This document shows, one piece after another, positions 1 to 9,317 of a stretch of 54,827 nt of DNA. The position numbers and the translations under genes are program-made. Under the pieces are notes generated by a model. It was not told the origin of the DNA and made no database searches. It saw only the letters and a program-made list of their open reading frames with translations. Source of the stretch: Bog-473 sp963840245 (GTDB lineage: Bacteria > Actinomycetota > Acidimicrobiia > Acidimicrobiales > RAAP-2); the NCBI GenBank assembly GCA_963840245.1, contig CAWIYI010000046.1, positions 1 to 54,827 on the forward strand. Reading direction: 5' to 3'. Numbering within the stretch: position 1 is the stretch's first letter; every line of letters begins with the position of its first letter.

Positions 1-1
1 G

Positions 2-1022
2 GGCTGGACGCACGTCTCCATCATCGAGCAGCAGGTGGCGGCCGTGCGGGCGCAGGTGGGGACGGACCGCGTCCTGTGCGCGCTGAGCGGCGGCGTGGAC
101 TCGGCCGTGGCGGCCGCGCTGGTGCACAAGGCGGTGGGCGACCAGCTGACCTGCGTCTTCGTCGACACCGGCCTGATGCGCTCGGGCGAGGCCGACCAGG
201 TCGAGGACACCTTCCGCCACCAGTTCAAGATGGACCTCGTGCACGTGAAGGCGGCCGACCGCTACTTCGCCGCGCTGGCGGGAGTGACGGATCCGGAACG
301 CAAGCGAAAGATCATCGGCGAGCTGTTCATCCGGATCTTCGAGGAGGTGGCGCGCGATCTCGGCGCCGCCCGCGGCTCCGGCCTCCGGCAAAGAGGGTGG
401 TCCGGGCGCAGGCAGTACCACCGGCACGGGCGAGGGTCCGCGCTTCCTGGTCCAGGGGACGCTCTACCCCGACGTCATCGAGTCGGGGAGCGACACGGCG
501 GCCAACATCAAGTCGCACCACAACGTCGGTGGCCTCCCCGACGACCTCGCCTTCGATCTGGTCGAGCCGCTGCGCCTGCTCTTCAAGGACGAGGTGCGCG
601 CCGTCGGTGAGGAGCTCGGCCTGCCGCACGAGATCGTGTGGCGCCAACCGTTCCCGGGCCCGGGCCTCGGCGTGCGCATCATCGGTGAGGTGACACCCGA
701 GCGGGCCGAGATCCTCCGCAACGCCGACGCGGTGGTCGTCGAGGAGATCCGCCGGGCCGGTCTCTATCGCGAGCTGTGGCAGAGCTTTGCCGTGCTCCCG
801 GCGGTGCGCACCGTCGGCGTGATGGGCGACGGGCGCACCTACGCCTACCCCGTGGTGATCCGGGCCGTCACCAGCGACGACGCCATGACGGCAGATTGGG
901 CCCGGCTGCCCTACGACCTGGTCGAGCGGATCGCCTCCCGCATCATCAACGAAGTGGAGGGCGTGAACCGGGTGGCACTCGACGTGACGTCGAAGCCGCC
1001 CGGGACCATCGAGTGGGAGTGA
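2..1022 (+). CDS. guaA: GMP synthase (glutamine-hydrolysing), 5'-partial, one frameshift
   Basis: Makes GMP from XMP, ATP and glutamine-derived ammonia in the last step of guanine nucleotide synthesis. The glutamine amidotransferase domain lies before the window. Visible are the ATP-pyrophosphatase P-loop LSGGVDSAV (bases 83-109), YPDVIESGSDT, IKSHHNVGGLP, the dimerisation-domain signature PFPGPGLGVR and the family-typical end KPPGTIEWE. The reading frame changes once: codons are in one frame to about base 368 and in the next frame from about 372. Dropping one C from CCC at 369-371 joins ARDLGAA to a Gly/Ser-rich linker and then RFLVQGTLYPD. The linker itself is longer than in E. coli GuaA. 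The stop overlaps the GTG start of pcrA (GTGA). Confidence 0.93.
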
Positions 1023-3463
1023 CCGTGACGCCGGGGAGCGGCGAGCACGCACGCCTGTTCGACGTGTCCGACGAAGACGTGGGCGCGGCGGCGGCCGAAG
1101 CCGAGGAGAGCCAGTCCGATGGCGTCACCGACCGCGTGGTCGACACCACGGCCGAGGGCGCGGACGACGGTCGGCGCCGGCGCCGGCGCAGCGCCACCTC
1201 GACGGGCGCTTTCTCGGGCCGGCCCGCCGCGCTCGTCGACGATCTCACCCTGCCGCAGCGCGCCGCGGTGGAGCACCGGGGCGGCCCCCTCCTGATCATC
1301 GCCGGGGCCGGCTCGGGCAAGACGCGCGTGCTGACCCGTCGCATCGCCCACCTGCTCGCCACCGGGGACGCCCCGCCGTGGGGAATCCTGGCCATCACCT
1401 TCACCAACAAGGCGGCGGAGGAGATGCGCACCCGCGTGGCCGACCTGGTCGGCCCGCCCGCCGAGAAGATGTGGGTCTCCACCTTCCACTCGGCCTGCCT
1501 GCGCATCCTGCGCTCGAACGCCGACCGGCTCGGGTACCGTTCGGCCTTCACGGTGTACGACGACACCGACTCGCGCCGCCTCGTCGAGATGATCACGGCC
1601 GAGCTCGGCTTCGACCAGAAGCGGCTGCCCTCGCGGGCGGTGCAGGGCGTCATCAGCCAGGCCAAGTCCGAGCTGGTCGACTTCGAGGCGTTCCGCGAGG
1701 ACGCCCGCAGCGGTCCCGATCCCTTCCGCAAGCGCATTGCCGACGTCTACGCGCTCTACCAGAGCCGGTTGCTGGCGGCCAACGCACTGGACTTCGACGA
1801 CCTGTTGATGGTGACGGCGAACCTGCTCCAGGCCTACGACGACGTGCGGGCCGCCTACCAGGAGCGCTTCCGACACATCCTGGTCGACGAGTTCCAGGAC
1901 ACGAACCACGCCCAGAACGAGATCGTCAAGCTCCTGGGCGAGGCGCACGGCAACGTCTGCGTGGTGGGGGACTCGGACCAGTCGGTCTACCGCTGGCGTG
2001 GCGCCGACATCCGCAACATCTTGGAGTTCGAGCGCGCCTTCCCCAACGTGACCACCATCATGCTGGAGCAGAACTTCCGTTCGACCCAGACGATCCTCGA
2101 TGCGGCCAATGCCGTCATCGCCAACAACGTCGGCCGCCAGCCCAAGGAGCTCTTCACCGTCGGCGACACCGGAGATCCGGTCACGCGCTACCGCGCCGAG
2201 GACGAGCGCGACGAGGCGGCCTGGGTCTCCAGCGAGATTCTCCGCCTGCACGCATCGGCCGGGCTGACGTGGGGCGACTGCGCCGTCTTCTACCGCACCA
2301 ACGCGCAGAGCCTGCCGCTCGAGACGTCCATGAAATTCAGCGGCATCCCCTACAAGGTGGTGGGCGGGGCGAAGTTCTACGACCGCCGGGAGATCAAGGA
2401 CGTCCTGGCCTTCGTCCGCGTGCTGGCCAACCCCGACGACGAGGTGTCGGCCCGGCGCATCGTCAACGTCCCCAAGCGCGGCATCGGTGACACCTCGGTG
2501 GCCCGCCTGGCCGCCTGGGCCCAAGTGGAGCACGTCCCCTTCAGCGAGGCCATCGACCGCGCCGCCGACGCCGGTCTCTCGGGCAAGGCCCTCAAGGGCG
2601 CCGAGCAGCTCTCGAAGACGCTGGCCGAGTTGCGCCCGCTGGTGCAGACGGTGAATCCCGCCGACTTCGTGCAGCTCGTGGCCGAGCGGACGGGCTACCT
2701 GGCCGAGCTCGTGGCCGAGCACACCCACGAGGCCGACGGGCGCATCGAGAACCTGGCCGAACTGGCCAGCCAGGCGGCCGACTTCGACGACGTCATCGGC
2801 TTCCTCGAGACGGTGGCGCTGGTGGCGGACTCCGACGAGCTCGAGAGTGACGGCACCCGCGTCTCGCTGATGACGCTCCACACCGCCAAGGGCCTCGAGT
2901 ACCCGGCGGTCTTCGTGGTGGGGCTGGAGGAGGGGATCTTCCCCCACTTCCGTTCGCTGGCCGAGCCGAGCGAGCTCGAGGAGGAGCGCCGCCTCTTCTA
3001 CGTCGGCATCACCCGGGCGCGCCAGCACCTCGCCATCTCGCACGCCTGGTCGCGCACGACCTGGGGCCGCACCCAACCGGCCATGCCGAGCCGCTTCGTG
3101 ACCGAGGTCCCGTCGCACCTGGTCGAAGACGTGGGACTGGGCTCGCCCCGCCGGGGCTCGGGGTACGACTCCCTCTCGGGCGACGACCACCTCCCGGGGG
3201 CGACCTTCTCGCCGGCCGTCCCGTCGGCCACCGCCTCCCGCGCCGCCCGTTCCGCTGGGCAGGGGCTCGGGGGGTTCCCGCGGGAGCACCGGCGCCGAGG
3301 ACCTCGGACTGGCGGCGGGCGACGAGGTGGTCCATGACCACTGGGGCCGCGGCGTGGTCATCAGCGCCAAGGGGGAGGGGTCACGGGCCCAGGCCACGGT
3401 GCACTTCGACTCGGTGGGCAAGAAGAACCTGCTGCTCACGGCCACCCCCTGCGGCGGGCCTGA
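1019..3463 (+). CDS. pcrA: UvrD/PcrA-family ATP-dependent DNA helicase, two compensating frameshifts
   Basis: Superfamily 1A 3'-5' helicase acting in repair and replication. Helicase motifs occur in order: Q motif LTLPQRAAV, Walker A GAGSGKT, DEFQDT, GDSDQSVYRWRGAD, LMTLHTAKGLE and the C-terminal FYVGITRAR. An acidic and Arg-rich N-terminal extension of about 70 residues precedes the Q motif. GTG 1019 overlaps the guaA stop; GTG 1025 is an alternative. The C-terminal tudor-like domain (GDEVVHDHWGRGVV ... HFDSVGKKNLLL) is in another frame: one extra G in the six-G run 3269-3274 explains the entry. One missing C in the run 3445-3449 explains why the natural end ATPLRRA-stop (3461-3463) is out of frame. 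With both repaired the protein is 814 residues, a normal length. Confidence 0.92.
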
Positions 3464-3513
3464 GCGTTCCCGGTCTGGCGTCCGGATCAGGGCATCCGTA
3501 TCCTGGGACCCTC

Positions 3514-3930
3514 ATGAAACGTCCGTACAGGGTGGTCGTGGCCAAGCCGGGCCTCGACGGCCACGACCGCGGGGCCAAGGTGATCGCCCGGGCGCTCCGT
3601 GACGCGGGGTTCGAGGTCGTCTACACCGGCCTGCACCAGACCCCCGAGCAGGTGGTCCAGGCCGTCGTGCAGGAGGATGCCGACGCCGTCGGGCTGTCCC
3701 TGCTCTCCGGCGCGCACCTCACCTTGGTGCCCAAGGTGGTCAAGCTGCTGGCCGACGTCGGGCGCGGTGACGTGCTCGTCATCGTGGGCGGCATCATCCC
3801 CGAGGGCGACATCCCGGTGCTCCACGACCAGGGCGTCGCCCACGTCTTCACGCCGGGGGCGCCGCTCGATTCCATCGGCTCCTGGCTGTCCGAGGCCCTC
3901 GACCAGCGCGAGGAGGCGCTCGGGGCCTGA
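3514..3930 (+). CDS. Stand-alone cobalamin-binding subunit of an acyl-CoA mutase (IcmB/MCM C-terminal domain type)
   Basis: A 138-residue protein consisting only of the B12-binding Rossmann-like domain. The DxHxxG cobalamin motif is intact (D15, H17, G20 in LDGHDRG), followed by GLHQTPEQV and LSLLSGAH, which line the nucleotide-tail pocket in this family. The length and KPGLDGHDRGAKVI start match small subunits of isobutyryl-CoA or 2-hydroxyisobutyryl-CoA mutases more than full methylmalonyl-CoA mutase. The catalytic large subunit is not in the window, so the substrate is unknown. Position just before sucCD fits a route delivering succinyl-CoA. No Shine-Dalgarno sequence is seen; TATCCT at 3499-3504 lies 9 bases before ATG. 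Confidence 0.85.
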   Translation: MKRPYRVVVAKPGLDGHDRGAKVIARALRDAGFEVVYTGLHQTPEQVVQAVVQEDADAVGLSLLSGAHLTLVPKVVKLLADVGRGDVLVIVGGIIPEGDIPVLHDQGVAHVFTPGAPLDSIGSWLSEALDQREEALGA

Positions 3931-4005
3931 CCGCCGTTCCCGCTGCACCCGCTTCCCCACCCCACCACCGCGCCGGCGCGCGAGAGACAAGGAGACAGCA
4001 CCCAA

Positions 4006-5148
4006 GTGGACCTGTACGAGTACCAGGGCAAGCAGTACTTCGCCCGCTTCGGCATCCCCACCTCCCCGGGCGGGGTGGCCGACACGGTCGACGAGGCGGT
4101 CGAGCAGGCCGAGTCCGCCGGCTACCCCGTCGTGGTCAAGGCCCAGGTGAAGGTAGGTGGTCGCGGCAAGGCGGGGGGCGTGAAGCTGGCCGCCGACGCC
4201 GACGAGGTCCGGTTGCACGCCGGCAACATCCTCGGGCTCGACATCAAGGGCCACGTGGTGAAGCGGCTGTGGGTGGAGCACGCGTCCGACATCGCCAAGG
4301 AGTACTACGCCAGCTTCACGCTCGACCGCCAGGCGAAGCTGCATCTCGGCATGCTGTCCGCCGAGGGCGGGGTCGAGATCGAGGAGGTGGCGGAGACCAA
4401 CCCCGATGCCATCGCCAGGATCCACATCGATCCGGTGGCCGGCATCACCGAAGAGCAGGCTCGCGAGTGGGTGGACCGGGCCAACCTCGACCCCGAGGCG
4501 CGGGAGCAGGCGGCCACCCTGCTGGTCCGCCTCTATCACTGCTACGTCGAGGGCGACTGCGACCTGGCCGAGATCAACCCGTTGATCCTCACGCCCCAAG
4601 GCAAGGTGCACGCGCTCGACGCCAAGGTGACCCTCGACGAGAACGCCTCCTTCCGCCACCCCGAGTGGGAGGAGTACGAGGACGACTCCGACGTCGACCC
4701 CCGCGAGAGGATGGCCAAGGAGAAAGGCCTCAATTACATCGGCCTGTCGGGCTCCGTCGGCATCATCGCCAACGGCGCGGGCCTGGCCATGAGCACGCTC
4801 GACGTGGTGACCCAGGTCGGCGGCGAGGCGGCCAACTTCCTCGACATCGGCGGCGGTGCCAACGCCGACGTCATGGCCGCCGCCCTCGAGGTGATCAACG
4901 CCGACCCGGCGGTGAAGGCCATCTTCGTCAACATCTTCGGCGGCATCACGCGGGTCGACGAGGTGGCGAAGGGCATCATCGAGGCCATCGGCCGGGTCAA
5001 GCTGAGCTCGCCGGTCGTCATGCGCCTGGACGGCACCAACGCCGTCGAGGGCCGTGCGCTCCTGGCCGACCACCTGTCGCCCACGCTCATCGCCGAGCCC
5101 ACCATGCTCGAAGCCGCCCGCCGGGCCGTCGGCCTGGCGACGGCATAG
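4006..5148 (+). CDS. sucC: Succinyl-CoA synthetase, ADP/GDP-forming, beta subunit
   Basis: Beta subunit of the TCA-cycle enzyme that makes ATP or GTP from succinyl-CoA. 380 residues, normal for SucC. The ATP-grasp N-terminus begins DLYEYQGKQYFARFGIP, with KAQVKVGGRGKAGGV for nucleotide binding and the family segments AEINPL and NIFGGITR towards the C-terminus. Start is GTG behind AAGGAGA (3989-3995). sucD follows after 34 bases, so the two are almost certainly one transcript. Confidence 0.96.
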   Translation: MDLYEYQGKQYFARFGIPTSPGGVADTVDEAVEQAESAGYPVVVKAQVKVGGRGKAGGVKLAADADEVRLHAGNILGLDIKGHVVKRLWVEHASDIAKEYYASFTLDRQAKLHLGMLSAEGGVEIEEVAETNPDAIARIHIDPVAGITEEQAREWVDRANLDPEAREQAATLLVRLYHCYVEGDCDLAEINPLILTPQGKVHALDAKVTLDENASFRHPEWEEYEDDSDVDPRERMAKEKGLNYIGLSGSVGIIANGAGLAMSTLDVVTQVGGEAANFLDIGGGANADVMAAALEVINADPAVKAIFVNIFGGITRVDEVAKGIIEAIGRVKLSSPVVMRLDGTNAVEGRALLADHLSPTLIAEPTMLEAARRAVGLATA

Positions 5149-5182
5149 GCGCCCCCGGACCCGAGAGAGAACAGGAACCAAC

Positions 5183-6070
5183 GTGAGCATCTTCGTCGAC
5201 GAGACGACCAAGGTCGTGATCCAGGGCATCAGCCCGACGAGCCAGGGGCTCTATCACGGCCTGCGCAACAAGGCCTACGGCACCAAGGTCGTGGGGGGAA
5301 CCAACCCCAAGCGCGGCGGTGAGGAGATCGAGGGCATTCCCGTCTTCGCGTCGGTGGCCGAGGCGGTGAAGGAGACCGGCGCGACGGCATCGTTCATCTC
5401 CGTGCCGCCGCGGGGTGCGGCCGACGCCATCATCGAGGCGGCGGAGGCGGGTATCGCCTTCATCGTCTGCATCACCGAGGGCATCCCGGCCCAGGACGAG
5501 GCGGTCGCCTACAACCGCCTGGTCCAGGAGTTCCCGGGCACCCGCCTGCTGGGTCCCAACTGTCCCGGCATCATCAGCCCCGGGAAGTGCAACATCGGCA
5601 TCACGTCGGGTGACATCGCGCTGGCCGGAGGACCGGTCGGCATCGTGTCGCGCTCGGGCACGCTGACCTACCAGGCCCTGCACGAGCTGTCCCAGCAGGG
5701 CATCGGCCAGACCACCTGCGTCGGCATCGGCGGTGACCCTGTGCCGGGCACCAACTTCATCGACTGCCTCGCCGCGTTCGAGGCCGACCCCGAGACCAAG
5801 GCCGTCATGATGATCGGCGAGATCGGCGGATCCGAAGAGGAACGTGCCGCCGAGTTCATCGCGTCGAGCGTGAGCAAGCCGGTGGCCGCCTACATCGCCG
5901 GGGTCACCGCGCCCCCGGGTCGCAAGATGGGGCACGCCGGCGCCATCATCTCGGGTTCCCAGGGCACGGCGCAGGCCAAGATGGACGCGCTGTCCGCCGC
6001 CGGTGTCCAGGTGGCGCAGAACCCGACCGAGTGCGGCGAGAAGATGGTCGCCATCGTCCGGGGGTTGTAG
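5183..6070 (+). CDS. sucD: Succinyl-CoA synthetase alpha subunit
   Basis: Alpha subunit partnering SucC. 295 residues. The CoA-binding Rossmann fold starts SIFVDETTKVVIQGI, and GLRNKAYGTKVVGG follows as in other SucD proteins. The phosphohistidine is H251 in GRKMGHAGAIISG. GTG 5183 is chosen because homology begins directly there; AGAGAGAACAGG provides a weak ribosome site. No convincing intrinsic terminator follows; the next gene (rph) begins nearly 500 bases later. Confidence 0.96.
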   Translation: MSIFVDETTKVVIQGISPTSQGLYHGLRNKAYGTKVVGGTNPKRGGEEIEGIPVFASVAEAVKETGATASFISVPPRGAADAIIEAAEAGIAFIVCITEGIPAQDEAVAYNRLVQEFPGTRLLGPNCPGIISPGKCNIGITSGDIALAGGPVGIVSRSGTLTYQALHELSQQGIGQTTCVGIGGDPVPGTNFIDCLAAFEADPETKAVMMIGEIGGSEEERAAEFIASSVSKPVAAYIAGVTAPPGRKMGHAGAIISGSQGTAQAKMDALSAAGVQVAQNPTECGEKMVAIVRGL

Positions 6071-6560
6071 CCCTCCGACGACACGGACCGGACCGCCACT
6101 CCTGACGTCGACGCCGGATTCGACAGCGACGCCGACCCGAGGGCTACGTCGTCACCAGCTGCGCGGGAGCATCAGCACGCCGGCGTACTCATGCGCGCGC
6201 GCCGCCAGGATCAGCGTCGCTTATGAGAGACGTTCGACCGGAGCTCCCCAGGCACCCATCTGACGCGGGTCCGCCACCCGATCCGTTCCGATGAGCGAGG
6301 TGAGCGGGCGGCGTCGGTCTCGGCGAGGTGCACAGCGTCGCGGCGGCGGCAACTCCGAGTTCGCTGACTTGCCCGGCTCCTGTACCACGAGGAACGCCGG
6401 CCCTCTTCCCGCCATTACCAAGGTACACCAGGGTGGGGGTCTTGCCGCAAGCACCAAGAGCGTGGTGACAATGCACGCCATGGAGCCGGTCCACGGGCGG
6501 TTGGCACGATCGAGGGTAGGGATGAGACGGGACCCGAGGGTCCGGAGGGGATGGTGGAGG
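6071..6560. other. 490-base gap between sucD and rph
   Basis: No gene is supported here. An open frame continues upstream of the rph ATG to about 6291, but its product is Arg/Gly-rich and lacks similarity to Rph N-termini, so I treat it as non-coding. The useful content is the palindrome at 6437-6455 and probable promoter elements after it. Confidence 0.6.
6437..6455 (+). promoter_or_regulatory. Rifamycin-associated element (RAE)-like palindrome upstream of rph
   Basis: The 19-mer GGGTCTTGCCGCAAGCACC matches the RAE consensus as I remember it (GGGGCTTGCGGCAAGGCCC) at 15 of 19 positions, keeping the inverted core CTTGC-N-GCAAG. RAEs are known upstream of rifamycin-resistance genes such as rph in actinobacteria and confer rifamycin induction. 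It ends 105 bases before the rph start. TTGCCG inside it and GACAAT at 6467-6472 (19-base spacing) could be -35 and -10; that part is weak. Confidence 0.75.
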
Positions 6561-9155
6561 ATGGGCAGCTACGTGCTGGGCTTCGACGAGATCGACCAGA
6601 CGCAGGTCGAGGTCGTTGGCGGCAAGGGCGCAAAGCTGGGGGAGCTTTCGCGGATCGAAGGCATCCGCGTGCCGGCTGGCTTCTGCGTGACGACGGAGGC
6701 CTTCGAGCGGATCAAGGCGGACGCGCCGTCGATCGACGGCCGGCTCGATCGTTTGGCGCGCCTGAGCCCAGATGACCGTGGAGCGATCCGCTCGCTCAGC
6801 GCGGAGGTCCGGGAGGCCCTCGAAGGGGTCGCCATCCCCGCCGACCTGGCGACGGCGATCGCCGGCTCGCTCGCCCGGCTCGGCGAACACGGTGCCTACG
6901 CCGTCCGATCGAGCGCGACAGCAGAAGACATGCCAACGGCCTCCTTCGCCGGCCAGCAGGACACGTTCCTGAACGTCGTGGGACCGCCGGCGATCTTCGA
7001 GCACATCAGCCGATGCTGGGCATCGCTCTACACCGAGCGGGCCGTCACGTACCGCCTGCGCAACGGATTCGATCAGCGGAAGGTCCACATGGCCGTGGTC
7101 GTGCAGCAGATGGTGTTCCCACAGGCGGCCGGCGTCCTCTTCACGGCCGACCCCGTCACGTCCAACCGGAAGGTCGCGTCCGTGGAGGCCAGCTTCGGCC
7201 TCGGCGAGGCCCTGGTCTCGGGCCTGGTAAACCCGGATGCCTACAAGGTGCGGGACGGCGAGGTCATCGCAAAGGCGGTCGCCACCAAGCAGCTGGCTCT
7301 TCAGGCTTCGCCGGAAGGTGGAACGCAGGAACGGGCGATCGAGCCGGAGTGCCGGGAACAGCCGGCATTGACCGACGCTCAGGTCGTCCGGCTCGAACAG
7401 CTGGGCCGGCGGATCGAGGCGCACTTCGGCCAACCCCAGGACATCGAGTGGTGCCTGCTCGGGGACGAGTTCCAGATCGTCCAGAGCCGGCCGATCACCA
7501 ACCTGTTCCCCATCCCCGCGGAAGGCGACCAGGAGAACCACGTCTATGTCTCCGTCGGTCATCAGCAGATGATGACCGACCCCATGAAGCCCCTTGGGCT
7601 CTCCTTCTGGCAGATGACGACCCCGCGGCCCATGGCCGAAGCCGGCGGGAGACTGTTCGTCGACGTCGCGCCGCTGCTCGGCTCGCCGACGACTCGCGCC
7701 GCCTATCTGGAAGCCTTGGGGAGATCCGATCCGCTGATTGGGGACGCGCTACGGACCATCCTCGAACGCGGCGACGTCATCCCGACGCTCCCCGACGAAG
7801 GCCCGCCCGGGACGCCGGTCGGGGGCGCCCTCGTCCCGATCGAGACCGATCCGGCCATCGTCACGGAGCTGATCGCAAGCAGCGAGGCGTCGCTCGCCAC
7901 CTTGCAGCACGACATCGCGTCAAGGACGGGATCGGCGCTGCTCGACTTCGTCCTTGCCGACATACAGGAGCTCCGGCGGATCTTGTTCGATCCGCGGAGC
8001 CACCAGGTGTTCATGTCCGCCATGGAGGCCACCTGGTGGTTGAACGAACACCTCGAGGCGTGGCTGGGCGAGAAGAACGCGGCCGACACGCTCACACAGT
8101 CGGTGCCGCACAACGTCACCTCGGAGATGGGACTCGCCCTCTTGGACGTCGCGGACGCGATCCGCCCGCATCCGGAGGTGGTGGCATTCCTCGAGCAGGT
8201 CGAGGACGAGGATTTCCTCTACGACCTGCCGACGTTCGAAGGAGGGCTCGAAGCCCGGGACGCCATTGCGGCCTGGCTCGAGAAGTACGGCATGCGCTGT
8301 GTCGGTGAAATCGACATCACGAGGCCACGGTGGAGCGAACGTCCCACCACGCTCGTGCCATTGATCCTCGGCAACATCAAGAACTTCGAGCCCGGTGCCG
8401 GAGAGCGACTCTTCGAGCGAGGCCGTCAAGAGGCCTCGGAGAAGGAGCAGGAGCTGCTGGCCCGCCTTCTGGGTGTCGAGGACGGGGACCGCAAGGCCGA
8501 AGAAACCAAGGAGATGATCGATCGCGTCCGGACCTTCATCGGGTACCGGGAGTATCCGAAGTACGGCATGGTCAGCCGCTACTTCGTCTACAAGCGGGCC
8601 CTGCTCGAAGAGGCAGAGCGACTGGTGCTGGCCCATGTGCTCCGTGACAGGGACGACATCTTCTACCTGACGTTCGGGGAGTTCCACGACGTTGTGCGTA
8701 CGAACCACGTGGACGACCACCTGATCGGCCTGCGCAAGGACGCGTTCAGGTCGTACCAGGCGCTCACGCCGCCAAGAGTGCTCACGTCGGACGGCGAGGT
8801 CGTGGTCGGGGCGTACCGACGTGCCGACGTTCCGGACGGCGCGCTGGCCGGCCTACCCGTTTCCGCCGGGACCATCGAGGGTCGGGCTCGCGTCATTTTC
8901 GACATGACCGAAGCCGACTTCGAAACGGGCGACATCCTGGTCACCGCCTACACCGACCCCAGCTGGACGCCCGTGTTCGTCGCGATCGCGGGTCTGGTGA
9001 CCGAGGTGGGAGGGCTGATGACCCACGGCGCCGTGATCGCGCGCGAGTACGGCCTGCCCGCCGTCGTGGGCGTGGAGCACGCCACCCGGCTGATCCGCGA
9101 CGGAGAGCGGATCCGGGTCAACGGAACGGACGGGTACGTCGAGATCCTGTCCTAG
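6561..9155 (+). CDS. rph: Rifampin phosphotransferase (rifamycin-inactivating)
   Basis: Inactivates rifamycins by ATP-dependent phosphorylation, releasing AMP and phosphate. The 864 residues match known Rph in length and domain order: N-terminal ATP-binding domain (about 1-315, YVLGFDEIDQTQVEVVGGKG, AVRSSATAEDMPTASFAGQQ), a rifamycin-binding middle domain beginning after QSRPITNLFPIP (VSVGHQQMMTDPMKPLGLSF, GYREYPKYGM), and a C-terminal swivelling phosphohistidine domain with H822 in GGLMTHGAVIAREYG. The ENHVYVSVGHQQMMTD block distinguishes Rph from PEP synthase. ATG 6561 is preceded by GGAGGGG at 6543-6549. An RAE-like operator lies upstream, so rifamycin induction is likely. Confidence 0.93.
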   Translation: MGSYVLGFDEIDQTQVEVVGGKGAKLGELSRIEGIRVPAGFCVTTEAFERIKADAPSIDGRLDRLARLSPDDRGAIRSLSAEVREALEGVAIPADLATAIAGSLARLGEHGAYAVRSSATAEDMPTASFAGQQDTFLNVVGPPAIFEHISRCWASLYTERAVTYRLRNGFDQRKVHMAVVVQQMVFPQAAGVLFTADPVTSNRKVASVEASFGLGEALVSGLVNPDAYKVRDGEVIAKAVATKQLALQASPEGGTQERAIEPECREQPALTDAQVVRLEQLGRRIEAHFGQPQDIEWCLLGDEFQIVQSRPITNLFPIPAEGDQENHVYVSVGHQQMMTDPMKPLGLSFWQMTTPRPMAEAGGRLFVDVAPLLGSPTTRAAYLEALGRSDPLIGDALRTILERGDVIPTLPDEGPPGTPVGGALVPIETDPAIVTELIASSEASLATLQHDIASRTGSALLDFVLADIQELRRILFDPRSHQVFMSAMEATWWLNEHLEAWLGEKNAADTLTQSVPHNVTSEMGLALLDVADAIRPHPEVVAFLEQVEDEDFLYDLPTFEGGLEARDAIAAWLEKYGMRCVGEIDITRPRWSERPTTLVPLILGNIKNFEPGAGERLFERGRQEASEKEQELLARLLGVEDGDRKAEETKEMIDRVRTFIGYREYPKYGMVSRYFVYKRALLEEAERLVLAHVLRDRDDIFYLTFGEFHDVVRTNHVDDHLIGLRKDAFRSYQALTPPRVLTSDGEVVVGAYRRADVPDGALAGLPVSAGTIEGRARVIFDMTEADFETGDILVTAYTDPSWTPVFVAIAGLVTEVGGLMTHGAVIAREYGLPAVVGVEHATRLIRDGERIRVNGTDGYVEILS

Positions 9156-9317
9156 GTGTGCTCGATCCCCGTCGGCCAGGACCGTCCAGACAGAGTGAGA
9201 CGTCAGGTATGAGCCCTTCGAAACCTCATTTCGCCAATGTCCGCTGCGATCTGGGACCGGCACTGCCCGTCAGATGGCGCTCCAGTCGGCGTTGTGGGCA
9301 CGGGCATAATGCGTGAC

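Noticed and set aside
911..3445. Long minus-strand open frame opposite pcrA
   Set aside because: Shadow of pcrA; no recognisable motif, while the plus strand shows all helicase motifs.
6291..6560. N-terminal extension of Rph
   Set aside because: Arg/Gly-rich, unlike Rph N-termini, and it would place the RAE-like operator inside the coding region.
6561..9155. PEP synthase (ppsA)
   Set aside because: The swivelling His domain is shared, but the middle domain and the VSVGHQQMMTDPMKPLG block are of the rifampin phosphotransferase type, and the PEP/pyruvate TIM barrel is absent.
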